Source of the DNA: Haematococcus lacustris
Taxonomy: Eukaryota; Chlorophyta; Chlorophyceae; Chlamydomonadales; Haematococcaceae
Assembly (NCBI GenBank): GCA_030144725.1
Contig: JASKMD010000016.1
Span: 3,610,582 to 3,674,581 of the forward strand
DNA: 64,000 bases
Reading direction: 5' to 3'
The position numbers and the translations under genes were made by a program. The notes beneath the pieces were generated by a model that made no database searches, was not told the DNA's origin, and was given only the letters and a program-made list of their open reading frames with translations. Positions 11,901 through 23,203 of this stretch are shown piece by piece. How positions within the stretch are numbered: position 1 is the first letter of the stretch; the number at the start of each line of letters is the position of its first letter.

Positions 11901-14900
11901 GGACTGGAAGGTGGTGGTGTCCCAGTGGGTCTTCAGGAGGGGCAGCCAGTGCTGCGGGCGCGCAGGCCCCTGTGACACGCTTTGCGCCTAGCAGGTGGCG
12001 CATGAGGCCCAGGGGCTGGAGGCACAGCTGCTCACGAGCTCGTGGTTTTGACAAGCGCCAGGGAGATGAGGCTGCTGCCTGCTGCATGGCATCTCCCTAG
12101 CCCCACCTGCTCAGCCCCTTCCCTCATGAGCCAGAAGAGGGTGGGAGCGAGCCAACACGGGGTGGGCAAGCACTCAATGCACTGCCAACATCGTGCTACC
12201 GCCGCTGTGCTGCTGGCCTGGGCTTGCACAACACCCCATACAGCACGGTGTGGCACTGTGGCACATCTTAATCACTGTGGGATCATGCATAAACAGTGCG
12301 GCAGGAAAGGCTGATGGAAGTGAGGTGGCACATGCTGACCTGAAGTGGCACATGTTGTCCCGTTGTGCGGTGTCTAGACGCTCCGCAGTCAATATGTCAT
12401 CCAGCCACCTGCAGGCAGGCAGGTAAGTAGTAGGCAGGCAGGCAGGCAGGCAGAGCAACCACGGTGACTCTTGTTTGTGCCCGTTCCCCACTAGCTCGAT
12501 GCCCACCTAATGCCTGCCAGCAAGGCTTTGTGAAGGATGGCCATGGGCCCTGGGGCCGCTGCCTGCGCTACCCTGGCCTGGGCTGGCCTAGCCTGGCCTG
12601 GGCTACCCTGGCCTGAGCTGGGCTGCAGACCTGTTGAAGTAGCCCGCCAGCACCACCTTGAAGCGGCCACACCTGCGGGGAGCAGCCGCCAGGCCGTGGT
12701 GACCATGCACTGCTTAACCCTGGCTGCGCCTGGCCAGCAGCTGCACGTACTGACAAGGTTGCAGCGGGCAGTGAGGTAAGGGGGACTGCAGGCTGGCAGG
12801 GGCTGTGAGCATGTGGCAGCAAACCAGGGGTGGTGTGGTGCTGCTGCCCCTTACGAGTCAGGCAGCAGGCCACAGAGCTGTGTGTTAGTGGTGACGTAGA
12901 GACCTCCTCCATATGCTGCCTGGTTGTTGGTGAAGCTCACATTGCCAAAAAAGGCCACGTCCGAGTGCCTATGTGCATAAGGAGTGTCAGTAAGTCAAGA
13001 GCAGGGCACTGCAGCAGGAGCAGCAGGTGCAGGTGCAGCCGTGTACAAGGTGCGAGGGAAGTGGGTAGAGCAGTGGTAGCGGGCGCCTGACCCACTCAGC
13101 AAGGCACCAGTTGTGTGTACGTGGATGTTTGTGATCTCATCATTCCTTTATGTCTACAAAGCCAGAGTGGGGGCAAGTGACGGGGCAGTGGCTGGGCAGT
13201 GGCTGTGAAGCACACCGCAGTGCAGCCTCAGGGGGGGCTTACACAGGCTGGCAACACTACAGGGAGGTCACACTCACTGGGCGCCGACCAGGCACACGCC
13301 CCCTCCACCGCCGGCCCCACACGCCATGCTGCTGGCAATGCCGTTCGCAGTGGCATGGTCAATGCCCAACAGTGCGGCCAGGGCGTCCACATCGTGCTGA
13401 GCCTGCAGTGCCACATTGCTGTCGATGATGGTGTTGCACACATACACCCCTGCGGGCAAGGACCATGGCAGCCGCAGGCAGCTGCTGACCAAGCAGCACC
13501 ACCTCTCTGCCAGCTGTGTCTCATGCCAGGCTGCAACCCCATGCAGTGGCTGGGCTTGGGCAGGGCGCTTGCTGTAGAGTCAAGGCGAGCCCACTCAAGG
13601 CCACCCCAGCAGGACAAGCAAGCAGGCAAACGTTTGGCACAGGGAACAGTGTGGTGGGAGGGGAGTGTTGCTGCCACCCCTGACGCTCTCCTGGCTGGTC
13701 CACTAGCACCCAGTCCCGATCAAATCACGCAGTGCGAGTCAGTGACTAGGTCAATCCCTTTCCAATACGGAAGCTCATGTTAATAAGTTGACACAGGTGA
13801 CAGTTGGCCTCACACGTTACTGCGCATAGCATACTAGAGGGGTTGCAGCAGCGTGAAAGTCAAAGAGTAGGTCAACGACTGGCAGCAGGCAGGTCGGAGC
13901 TCACCGCTCATTGTTGAGAAGAAGGGCCCCCTGGACAGGGTGATGGCGCCGCCTGACAGAGCCGTGTTGCTGTGCAGCAGGGTCAGGGGGAGGCGCCCGG
14001 AGCCTGACATGTTGAAGTACGAGTCACTGGCAAACTGCAGTGCTCCAATGTCGCTGGCCTGCAGGCAGCCAGGGGCCAAGGCGTGAGGGGGGCTCATCAT
14101 GGGGCAGTGATGGGGGGAGGCTGCAGGTGCCACAGGCCAGCTGAAGAGCTCCGCAGCGGCTGAAGATCTCCCTGCCATGCCAGCTGTGTAGCTGGGCCCA
14201 GGATTAGGGTTACGGCCCAGGGTTAGGGTTAGGGACACTGGCACTGGGTGCTGGCCCTTGGCACTGCTTGGGTTGCTGGCCTCCGATGGGACAGCTCACC
14301 GCAATCGCGCCGCCTGACACGGCTTTGTTTTCCCAAAAGGCGGTGGGGGTGCTGGCCTCAGGGCTGTTCTTCCAGCGGCTCACATACTCCTGGAACTCGC
14401 TGGCCAGCCTGGGGGGAGGCAGGGCAGGGGGCAGGCGCAAGCAGTGCGGTTCACTATGCTGGGGCTGTAGCAGCTGTGACCAACAGGCATGGCAGCACTT
14501 CAGCTGGGTGTGTCAGCACTGCCGCAGAGCTCCAGTCTGCTGCAGTTCAGCACAGCAGTGGCTGGGTGCTCTTTTACTGCCACACCCTGGGGGAGGGAGG
14601 GGCTGTACAGGGACAACCTAACAGGGCGCTGCCTCTGCGGCACAGTGTGTGGGCAGTGGAGAGCCCGGCTACCGCTGTGCACCACTCACCAACGGATGCG
14701 GCCAAAGCCTGGGCCGTTGGCGTGCATGTAGCCAATGTCAATCTCCAGGGAGGCTCCTGCGTAGCAACAGCCAGTCCCCGGCAGTCGCAGGCAGCGGCTG
14801 AGAGAAGGCACATCAGCAAAGCCCGCATGAGCCAGACCATGCATCAGTCGCATGCATGCAGTCTACTAGCAACAAGACACTGGCAGGGCCATGGCCTATC

Positions 14901-17900
14901 CTCCCATCAGCCTGGCCCTCTTGTTGAGGGCGCTGACCTAGGCAGCCGCAGTCCTGACCTGCCTGCAGGAAGCAGACTGGCGCTGCAGGCCTGTGACCTG
15001 GTGAGTTTGCAATCCTGGTGGGCCTGCAGGGCGCAGCTGGTGCAGCTGGCGCAGCCACCCCTCTGCCCTGCCCATGACAGTCTAGCCGTCAGGGCCCAGC
15101 TAACCTGAGGCTGCGTGGATAGCGCCGCCAATGACGGCCGAGTTGGCGGTGAAGTTGCAGGCGGTGATGCTGGCCCGGCTGCCCGGGTCCAGCCGCATGG
15201 CCCCGCCCACCAGGCTAGGGAACAGGCCAGCCACCTGGTTGTCCGCTGGGCGGGCGGAATTGTTGGTGAAGCTGCTCAGCATGAGTGCGACCTGCAGAGC
15301 GGCGGTCTCCTCGTCCCACTAACAGCAACCGCTTGCCACATGACACATTGTGATAACATAGGTGGCAGTGGTTATGGCAGCAGCCAAGGCAGGCTGAGGC
15401 AGTGCTAAGCAGGGCAGCATAGGGCCACAGGGGAGGGAAGAAGGTGAGGGCACGCAGGGCAAGGCAGCACAGCCCCACAGGGAGGATGAGGTGACACTGC
15501 AGGAGGCACGGGACATCCGAGCCACAGCACTCTTGGCAGTTGAGGCCAGGGGCAGTAGCCACAGAGTTGGCCACACAGGGAGTGCCGTGACTGTAGGTAG
15601 CAGGGCCAAGATGCCAGGCAAGAAGCAGGTTAAGAAACAGCAGGGGTGGGAAGGAAGAGGCCGACAAACACCAGACCATGACACCGGGCCGTCCAGGTCA
15701 AACATGAGGCTGGGATCCATAAGAGTAGGCATAAGTGGGTGTGGGTACAGGCATAGGCCTTTGGTGTGGTGGCGGCAGGCAGGGCAGCACGCACCTGTGT
15801 GTTCACACCCACTGCCAGACCCGCCCCGCCGCCACCATATGCCAGGTTGTCCTCAAAGGTGCTCTGGAGGATCAACCCTGCAGCAGGCAGCAGGCAGTCA
15901 GCAGCTGTCAGCAGCGGCCGCAGTCGGGGCGCATGTTGGCTGGACCACAAGCAACACGTGGGAGGTTATCTGTGGAGGGCAAGAGGTATTGCAAGCAGTA
16001 GGCACACGCTTTCAGCAGTGCGCAGTGCTCCCAGACTTCACCAGCGCTGCCGCAACACAGTGCCTCACCTGCTGACACACCGTCCAGGTTGAGGGCGGCG
16101 GCGAAGGAGGGCGAGCCAATCAGCACCCTCTTGTTCCGGTTCTGCAGGCACCAGGCACCAGGCGTCTGGCAGCAAGCAAGCAGCTGTGCGGCGTTGTCTT
16201 GTGCTGAGCTCTACAAGCTCGCGTAAACTTTGCGGGCATACTTGGTACATGCAACTGATAGCATAGTGGGCATAGTGGGCTTGAAGATGATGAGGAGCAG
16301 TACAGCCTGAAACAGCCCTTTGAACCAAGCAAACTGCCAGCCAGCCAGGCTTGAGACGGTGATAGCATCACACAGTGCGGTGGGAGAGCATGTGGCAGTC
16401 CTAGAGGCTGTGCTAGTCAGGGTCCCTGCTGCTGCTGACGGCAAAGATACCCGGACCGGCCTACATCTCCAGCCTGCATCCAAGCATGCACACCATGCGC
16501 AGGTTCCCACACAACTGGACGACTGCTCCCTGGTGCTCCTCCGGCCGCACTGTCAGGCTGGTAGCTGGAGTCAGGGTGCAGTGCCAGCGGGGGAGAGGCC
16601 GCAGTGATGCAGTCTGCCTCACCTCCTTGAAGCTGCACTTGTAGAACAAGGCATTCTTGACCTGGTAGCACTTGAGGCCTGTGGTTCCACCCTGCAGGCG
16701 GCAGGGGCAGGGGGGCGGTGGAGGGGGCGGCAGCAGCGTATGCTGGTTGCAACACTGGCTGCACAGTGCGGGCATTGGCGTGTGCTCGGGGTGTTAGGTG
16801 ACGTGCGGGGAGCTAAGAGGGCCACCAGCCCGGGGCCTGAGGGGGCTGAGGGGCAGGGCAGGGGCCACCAGCGAGGGATAGCCGGGCGCGGTGCCTGGCC
16901 AGTGGAACGGCATTGCAGCAAAGGGTGCGGGTAGGGCTCTTGTAGTCATCATCATGGCGCATGTCCTGATGGCCGCACTGCAGCCATCTGTTGTGCCCAG
17001 GACGCAGCAGCTGTTCGTGCCTGCCCTAGCCCCAGGACACTGGCAGGGTCTCTGCAGCGTGCCCGCAGCCTAACACCATGCAGGCCTGGGGGTAGGGGGT
17101 GAACTGTGGCGTGTGGCATGACCGCATCAAGGGCACGGCCTTGGGACAGTGGCAGCGGCAGTGCAATGTATGCAGCAGTAAGCTCACCCAGAAAGGCGAG
17201 TTCCAGTTAGCGCTGACGTTCAGCAGGTTGCGATGAACCTGCACCAGGCACCACACCACACCACAGCGCTGCAGCCTGCTGCTCTGTGCTGCCGATGGCC
17301 CTAGTTGCATGTAAGCATCACAGGGCAGGGTGGCATGCAGGGTGAGGTGCCTACAGTGCGTCAACCAAGGGTGTTGGGGGGCGGGTTGGGCAATGAACAA
17401 TGCTGAGCAACAGCTAAGCAGCAGTGCAGCGCCTACCCGTTCTTGTAAATATGGTGCAAGTCGAGCTCTGAACTATGGCATTTCTTAGTGAACGCTGTAC
17501 TTAGCGCGAAAAGGACAGTGGCGCCTACCCGGGTGTTGCGGACGGAGACGGAGTTGTAGCGTTCCATGATGGCCATAGAGTCGCTGTAGGACTTGGCCTG
17601 GTCCGCGTGGTTATCCTGCAGCGGTGCCAGACAGCGCGGGCTGTGCAGGTGGCGGCAGGGCCAAGACACGCAGTACACAGCACAGGGCACCTCGCTGCAA
17701 TGAGCAGCGGGGACATGGTCATGAACGGTGCGACGTGTTGCAAGCTGGAACTTGTGCAAAGGCAGACGGTACATGCTCAATGTGGCTGCCTGGTTCCCTT
17801 ATGGCGGTGCAAGGCAGTGGGCAAGGCAACGGCTGGCCTACCTCAAAGACGCAGTTGTCCATGGTCAGCGTGTTGTCACTGAGAGTGGTGCCAATGGCCT

Positions 17901-20900
17901 GCAAGGGGGCGGTGCGCATCCAGGCCAGCTAAGTTGAATGTGGTGGCAGTGGGACAGGTGCTGAGGTGGGTGGGACAGGTGCTGAGGTGGCAGTGGGACA
18001 GGTGGGGCAGGCAGACAGACCAGCTGCCTGGGTTGCTGCCCTTCTAGTACACTGTACACAAGCCAATGCCAAGGCGCTGGCCTGCAAGCCGCATCCAGGC
18101 AGCGCAGCCACAGTGGGCACATGGCTGGAGGGCTGCAGCTGGAGCCGACAGACGGGCTGCCGGGCAACATGGCATCTGGTACTCAAATTGCAAGGTGCAG
18201 AGCTGAGCATGCCTTTGTCACATGCAGCCTGGTTAGACAGAGCAAGACTGGGAACTAGTTGACTAGCTGTGGAGCAGTGGCAGTGGGAGCCCTGCCTGGT
18301 ACCACTCCCAAGTCCTACTCTGCCGGGCCTATCACCTGGAGCACAGACCAGGTTTCACCACCTAAAGCCTGCTGGCTGCAGGCCAGGACTCACATACAGG
18401 GCGCCGTGCATGTTGTGGCGGAAGGTGGTGTTGGCGATCAGGGTGTTGTTCATGGCGGCGGAGGCAAGGGCCGGGAGGACACCCAGGGTGGCGGCACTGT
18501 CCACGTAGATGATGCTGCTGGGGTGCCTGCAGCCACAGCCAGGAGAAATAGGGCGTGATGGCCATGAGTGAGCAAGCGTGAGTGCCACATATCAAAGTCC
18601 AACCTGGCACCACCGTGTAGGGTTGCGGGGCCCACATGATGGCCCTGTGGGCCAAGTGCACAAGGTATGGTAGGTACAGCTAGAGCACCCTCTACACCCT
18701 CAGCACTTGGAACTGTACCGCAGCTCAGAGCGCGTGCTGTACACTACTTGCTTAAAACACAGCATTGTGGGTTTAATGCGTAGGCTGAGCAGGTGATGTG
18801 GGACACGTGATGGGGGACAGATTGAGGCAACAACTCAGCACTGAAGCGGCAAGGTGATGCACCTGTCGCACCCGTGGCAAGCTCACAGCACAGAGCCTGC
18901 GAGGGAGGCAGGCAGTGGTGCCACATGCTGCTCAGGCTCCATGAAAGGCCGGGGCTAGGGGTCACACTTAGGTTGCTCTCACCCGCCATCGTGGTTCTGC
19001 ACCAGGCAGTTTGTGAAGGTGAGGCTGGAGTTGGTGAGGGACAGGGCGGCGTCTTGCACCATCATGCCGCAACCGTGCAGGTTGTCCCTCAGAGCGCAGC
19101 TGTCCACAGCCACGGTCTGCAGGGCGGCAGCAGCACGCAGCGCAGGCTGGCAGGGGCCAGGTGCAGCAAGCAACCATGCATGGCTGTTCAACAGGTGGTG
19201 GTGAGTGCAGGGCCTCTTGGGGTGCCAGGCAGCCTGTAGCACGGTCTAGCAGACATGGCTGCATGGCATGGCATTGCAGCATGGCTATGCCTCCACCGTC
19301 AGCGAGGAGTACTGCAGACAGGCGAAGCAGAGCGTGCAGCCTATACTGGCCCAAGGTGGTGGGTAGGGAGTGCAGCAGTGGGGTGGCACAGGGGTTGTGA
19401 TCACACTAAAGGAAACAAACCCTGCCTACTTACCATAACCCCCACCCAAAGATCCATGACCCACCCAGCCCAACCAGTCTCTGAGCCTGACCCAGCCCAG
19501 CCTAGCCACACTGGACCCCCACCAGTATGCCAGTGCACCTACTGCATGTTTAGTTCATGTTGGAGCAACTGGGAGGCCACTGATTGGGCAAGGGAAGGAG
19601 GGAACTGGGCCCAACCAGGCACCAGACCGCTGCTGGTTGATGTGAGAGCAGCTGGACAGTGCACACGCTGGTAGCGGGGGATGCCTTGTTGGGCAGTTGC
19701 GCAACAGGTGAGGCAGCAGGCCAGCATGAGGTTTAGCTACTAGAGGCTGAGGCAACACATTTTCATGGTCGGAACAGCACCCTGACAGCACCAGCATCAG
19801 CACAAGTCCATGAGGGCCCACAGCGGGCCAGTGCTGGCCTCCAGAGTCAAAGGGCAGGGTGCAGCGCACCTGGTTGGCACCCAGGATGACCACAGCACCG
19901 CAAATGCCTTCTGATGCGCTGCCTGCAATGGTGCAGCTGCTCGTGCCATCTGGGCTCCAGCTGCCTGCCAGGGTGAGGGCGCTGGAGGCCAGCTCGGCGT
20001 ACAGGGCGGCACCCGAGCCAGCAAAGCCAAAGGGCGCGGGCTCAGCCCAGGGCTGTTGGGTGCCACCAGGTGCCTCAGCCTGGTCAGGGGCCTCAGGGTC
20101 AGGCAGCCCTGGGACGCTGTTGTTGAGGAACTGCATGTGCAGCAGCTGGGCAGCGCCAATGCCCAGCAGGGTCAGGCCCGCCCCCCCCAGACCAGCAGCA
20201 GCCACATTGTCTGCTATCAGAGAGCGGTGAAGCTGCAGGCTGATGTCCCAGACCCTGGGCTGCTGCGCTGCTGACCCCACCCTCGCCCGCGTCTCTTCCG
20301 TGTCCTGGACCCACCAGGTGCTGCCCACCAACATGCCGCTGCCACCCTGGTTGCCCTGCACCAACAGCCCCTCCCCCCACAGGCTTGACCCCTGTGCTGC
20401 GGGGGGGCTGGGGCCAGCTCCTGACAGGCCGGCGGCCAGCATTTGCAAGTTGAGTGGGGCAGACGTGGTGGGGTGCAGCGGCGTGGTGCAGGCCAGTAGG
20501 GCAGGCTGGCAAGCGGTGGAGGTGCCCAGCACTGCTAAAGCAGCTGGACGGCGCAGTTTGAAGCCCAGCCGGCCTGCCTGGTCCTGCTGCGTTGCATCCT
20601 GCTGGAGCTGCAGTTGGGTGTCCCCCAAGCCTAGCCCCTGGGGTGCTTCACACACATTGTCTGTGATGTCAGCCTTGCTGATGGTCACAGCGCAGCCCGC
20701 ATTGCAGGAGATGTGTGCGGCACTGAACTGGGTGGCCCAGTTGCCTGAAGCTGTAAAGTTCAGGAAGGAGAGTTGAGGAACACTGCTGTGCTGCTGCAAG
20801 CCCAGGGGCATGTCATGCAGGTCAGGTGGGAGGTAGGCCTGTGGTATTGCACACCCACTTTCCATGTGCAGGCCTAGGGTGGACAGGAGTTGGCTGCTTC

Positions 20901-21757
20901 CTGCTGGCCTGCCATTGTTGAGGAGGCTGAGGTGCAACGCTGAGACTGAGCTGGCGCTGTGGTACAGCTCTGCCAGGAGGGTGTGGGCCCCGCCACGGTC
21001 CAGGCAGGGCGCAGGGGCCATACCCGAATTGCCTTTGCCTGAGTTGCCCTGCAGGCAACCGTATAGAGGGTGGGCACATGCATGGCACAGCCAAAACTGC
21101 ACCGGAAGAGTTCAACCAAGCACATGCGGTGCACAAGGGCATTATCTAGCAGTAAGTATGAAGCTAGGCAAGATGCAGTGCTGGGCAAGATGCTTGGCAC
21201 TGAGTTCTTCAATGGCGCCAGGCGTGCTGCAGGCTTGTGCTGTTGAACTGTACTGGGGAGCCATGCCTTACCACAAACGTTACGTCAACCAGTGTTAGGT
21301 TCACTGCAGCCCCCACCACCCATGCTCCTCCCGCTGGAAGGCCCGTGCAGTTGACGATGTGAAGCTGCTCAAGCGTCACGGCATTCAGGACAAAGGACAC
21401 GCCACTTTTGGTTGGGCTGGCAGGGCCTAGAAGGTTGAACACCAGCGCCGTCGATACACAATTAGCAATCGACATCCCGGTGATGGAGAAGTGCCCAGCG
21501 TGCTGGATGTTTATGGCTCCCGCTACACCGCCGCAGTCCAAAACCGTCTTGCCGGGTCCTTGGCCTGCGGTTCAGGCATCAGGGGTTTGCCTCGTAGGTA
21601 CCCACGTGCTAAGTAAGGAAAGCGGCAACCCAGCACCTGATAGGCGCAAGGAGTCCCTCCCCGGGGCGACAGTGAGCGTCTGAGTCAAGGTAAAGACACC
21701 AGAAGCCAAGGAAATGACGTCCGTGTCATTTCGCCAGAGCGCCTGCTGTACGGCCAT
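3507..21757 (-). CDS. Giant beta-helix/PMP-like repeat protein with Cys-rich modules and a multi-span membrane C-terminus (36-exon model)
   Basis: I do not recognise a named gene, but the architecture matches large surface or membrane proteins common in chlamydomonad algae. Thirty-six exons with GT..AG introns and matching phases join into one frame of about 2,336 codons ending in TAG at 3507. Residues 1-1275 are beta-helix-like, with Chlamydia-PMP-style GGA(I/M) and FxxN motifs (for example FENDLAYGGGG-type and VSGGAIAVS-type rungs). Residues 1276-1422 are Cys-rich and end in an EGF-like CATGYQGNFCGSCAQGYG. Residues 1432-1450 form the first membrane span. A 270-residue Ser/Pro-rich linker follows, then about seven more hydrophobic spans from 1881 to 2185 and a 138-residue tail. 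The role is unknown; a cell-surface or adhesion-like protein is an inference. The first Met at 21757 has no signal peptide after it, so an upstream exon is probably missing or displaced by the palindrome. Confidence 0.72.
9424..9545. repeat. CAG-rich tract in an intron of the giant gene
   Basis: Irregular CAGCAG/CAGCAACAG/CAGGCG repeats lie between exons 24 and 25 of the giant gene. They are open in several frames but lie outside the spliced frame. Confidence 0.7.
10254..10326. repeat. CCCACA hexamer microsatellite in an intron
   Basis: About twelve near-perfect tandem copies of a CCCACA-type hexamer lie between exons 22 and 23 of the giant gene. The VGVGVG and VWVWVW ORFs seen here are artefacts of the repeat. 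Confidence 0.9.
10974..17898 (-). other. Giant gene exons 6-21, beta-helix/PMP-repeat region
   Basis: Exons are 17842-17898, 17529-17615, 17188-17238, 16623-16691, 16069-16141, 15795-15877, 15105-15291, 14690-14756, 14300-14408, 13905-14058, 13278-13449, 12855-12968, 12631-12672, 12340-12408, 11490-11829 and 10974-11246. All are flanked by GT donors and AG acceptors, mostly TGCAG, with agreeing phases. Many exons carry one rung each, for example AIGTTLSDNTLTMDNCVFE. The clearest PMP motifs are FEDNLAYGGGGAGL, FTANSAVIGGAI, FWENKAVSGGAI, LHSNTALSGGAI and FTNNQAAYGGGL. A possible extra exon near 17456-17520 was left out because its frame carries no rung-like sequence. Confidence 0.72.
18394..21757 (-). 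other. Giant gene exons 1-5 (inside the left palindrome arm)
   Basis: Exons are 21602-21757, 21272-21547, 19870-21048, 18983-19116 and 18394-18526. Exon 1 reads like the N-terminal rung of a parallel beta-helix (ISLASGVFTLTQTLTV then LRLSGAG). Exon 2 has repeated N-C pairs such as SIANC and HIVNC. Exon 3 is a single 393-codon exon with further rungs (ADITDNVC, HMQFLNNS). Exons 4 and 5 have NSSLTFTNC and NNTLIANTTF rungs. The exon 1/2 intron is only 54 nt and its acceptor is the least certain. The same exons are present in mirror image at 27423-30786. Confidence 0.7.
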
Positions 21758-21777
21758 TATTGATGTAAGACCCCCTT

Positions 21778-22098
21778 CACTGTAGGCTGTAGACTATAGG
21801 CTTCACTGTAGACTGTAGGCTTCACTGTAGACTGTAGGCTTCACTGTAGACTGTAGACTGTAGACTGTAGACTGTAGACTGTAGACTGTAGACTGTAGAC
21901 TGTAGGCTTCACTGTAGACTGTAGACTGTAGACTGTAGACTGTAGACTGTAGACTGTAGACTGTAGACTGTAGACTGTAGACTGTAGACTGTAGACTGTA
22001 GACTGTAGACTGTAGACTGTAGACTGTAGACTGTAGACTGTAGACTGTAGACTGTAGGCTTCACTGTAGACTGTAGGCTTCACTGTAGACTGTAGGCG
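21778..22098 (-). repeat. CTGTAGA heptamer array, left copy
   Basis: Tandem ACTGTAG heptamers are interrupted by several TTCACTGTAGG variants. The array lies just upstream of exon 1 of the giant gene, possibly in an intron or promoter. It mirrors 27089-27405 and differs from it by one 7-bp unit. Confidence 0.95.
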
Positions 22099-23203
22099 AT
22101 GCATAGCAATGCAGCGGAAAAAAAGACCGCGGTTGCGGTTGCCTGATGTGCTGTCCACATTGACTAGCTCGGCATCGGCTTGGTGCAAAGGTCGATTGGG
22201 AATGCCATGCCTACCACATGTCGGTCGGGAAGGATATCTCATGACGCTTGTAATTGTTCAGCATTGTGCCTGTTGCACCATCTACCAATACCTATGAAGC
22301 TGGGCGAAGTGAAGGTCTGGATAAGAGGGTCGGTTCTGATCTCTGCAATGGCGCAAGGCAGGCTGCAGACTTGTGCTGCTGGTCACCCCCGCCATTGGCT
22401 GCACCCCTGATAACATCTTACCGGTCTTTAAGAATTTTACAGCGATTCTTGCGCAGGGCGGTGTAGCTCATCAACGCGAAGCTAGCGGGCTGCTCGGGCT
22501 GATGTGCACCAATGCCGGGGCGGGCGGGGGTGCTGAGAGATTGGGTCGCGTTGTGCCGGGAATGGGCTGCTTAGTGGGGCTGTGATCAGGAAACAGCTAT
22601 CGCGCTCGGTGGCTCCGCGGCATGGACGCTCGAGTTTATTTTGTGTCACGTGACCCCATGTCAAAATTTACAAAATGTGGGCCTTTTTGCAGTCCACTTA
22701 ACTTTCCAACCAGGAAGTCAAATGCTGGGTTGACAAGCTTGATTGGTTCTTTGTGAAGAGTACCAACGTGTCCCTTTGACAAATGCGCGATGCCCTCCTT
22801 TGTGGGCCGTCTGTGCTGCTGGTCACCCCCGCCATTGGCTGCACCCCCATGGCTCAAGACATAACATCTAACTCATTTTTGCACGGATGAAGCCGCCGAT
22901 TGGTGCGATGGGCTGCTTGTGGCCTGACGAATGTGCTACCAGTCCCAACGGTTTGCCGGGTAGTTGGCCCCCAACATGCGACGTGTTCTTGGGCCTCGTA
23001 GACACTCCTAGCAGCTGCTTTTGGCAGCCTGGACCCAGCGCGGAGTGAATTCGCATCGTGACTGGACATTGCAAGTTTTCAGGTCGGCACGCAACAGTGT
23101 TGCTACGTCACAGCACGCATTGAGACCCTTTCCCAAGCTAGGGGCATGACTGCGACGCCGGATTGCTGGCAGGTGCAAGCCGTCGATTTACAGGTTGCAC
23201 AAG
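22099..23203. other. Non-coding end of left arm and 5' flank of the transposase gene
   Basis: Bases 22099-22821 finish the palindrome arm. They contain two copies of a 27-bp block starting GGTCACCCCCGCCATTGG on the plus strand (22381 and 22821). Bases 22822-23203 lead into the transposase gene. A short open frame from the ATG at 22887 (MKPPIGAMGCLWPDEC...) could be an upstream exon, but I could not join it in phase. Nothing else is supported. Confidence 0.4.

Larger units (their letters stand above)
18217..22821 (-). repeat. Left arm of a 4.6-kb near-perfect palindrome
   Basis: Position x here pairs with 49180-x (outer part) or 49187-x (inner part) in the right arm at 26366-30963. The 7-bp offset equals one unit of the heptamer array inside the arms. 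Every translated segment I compared is identical except for one base (20265 versus 28915). The arm holds exons 1-5 of the giant gene and about 1 kb of upstream sequence with a heptamer array. Confidence 0.95.

Noticed and set aside
14200..14235. Telomere-like repeat from the GGGTTAGGGTTAGGG-type text near 14205-14232
   Set aside because: Only two or three short copies of TTAGGG-like sequence lie within an intron, and the algal telomere repeat would be TTTTAGGG. It is too short to call.
17456..17520. Additional exon of the giant gene (KCHSSELDLHHIYKNG or FRARLAPYLQER)
   Set aside because: Exons 7 and 8 already join in phase without it. The only phase-compatible frame has no beta-helix character and needs a weak acceptor.
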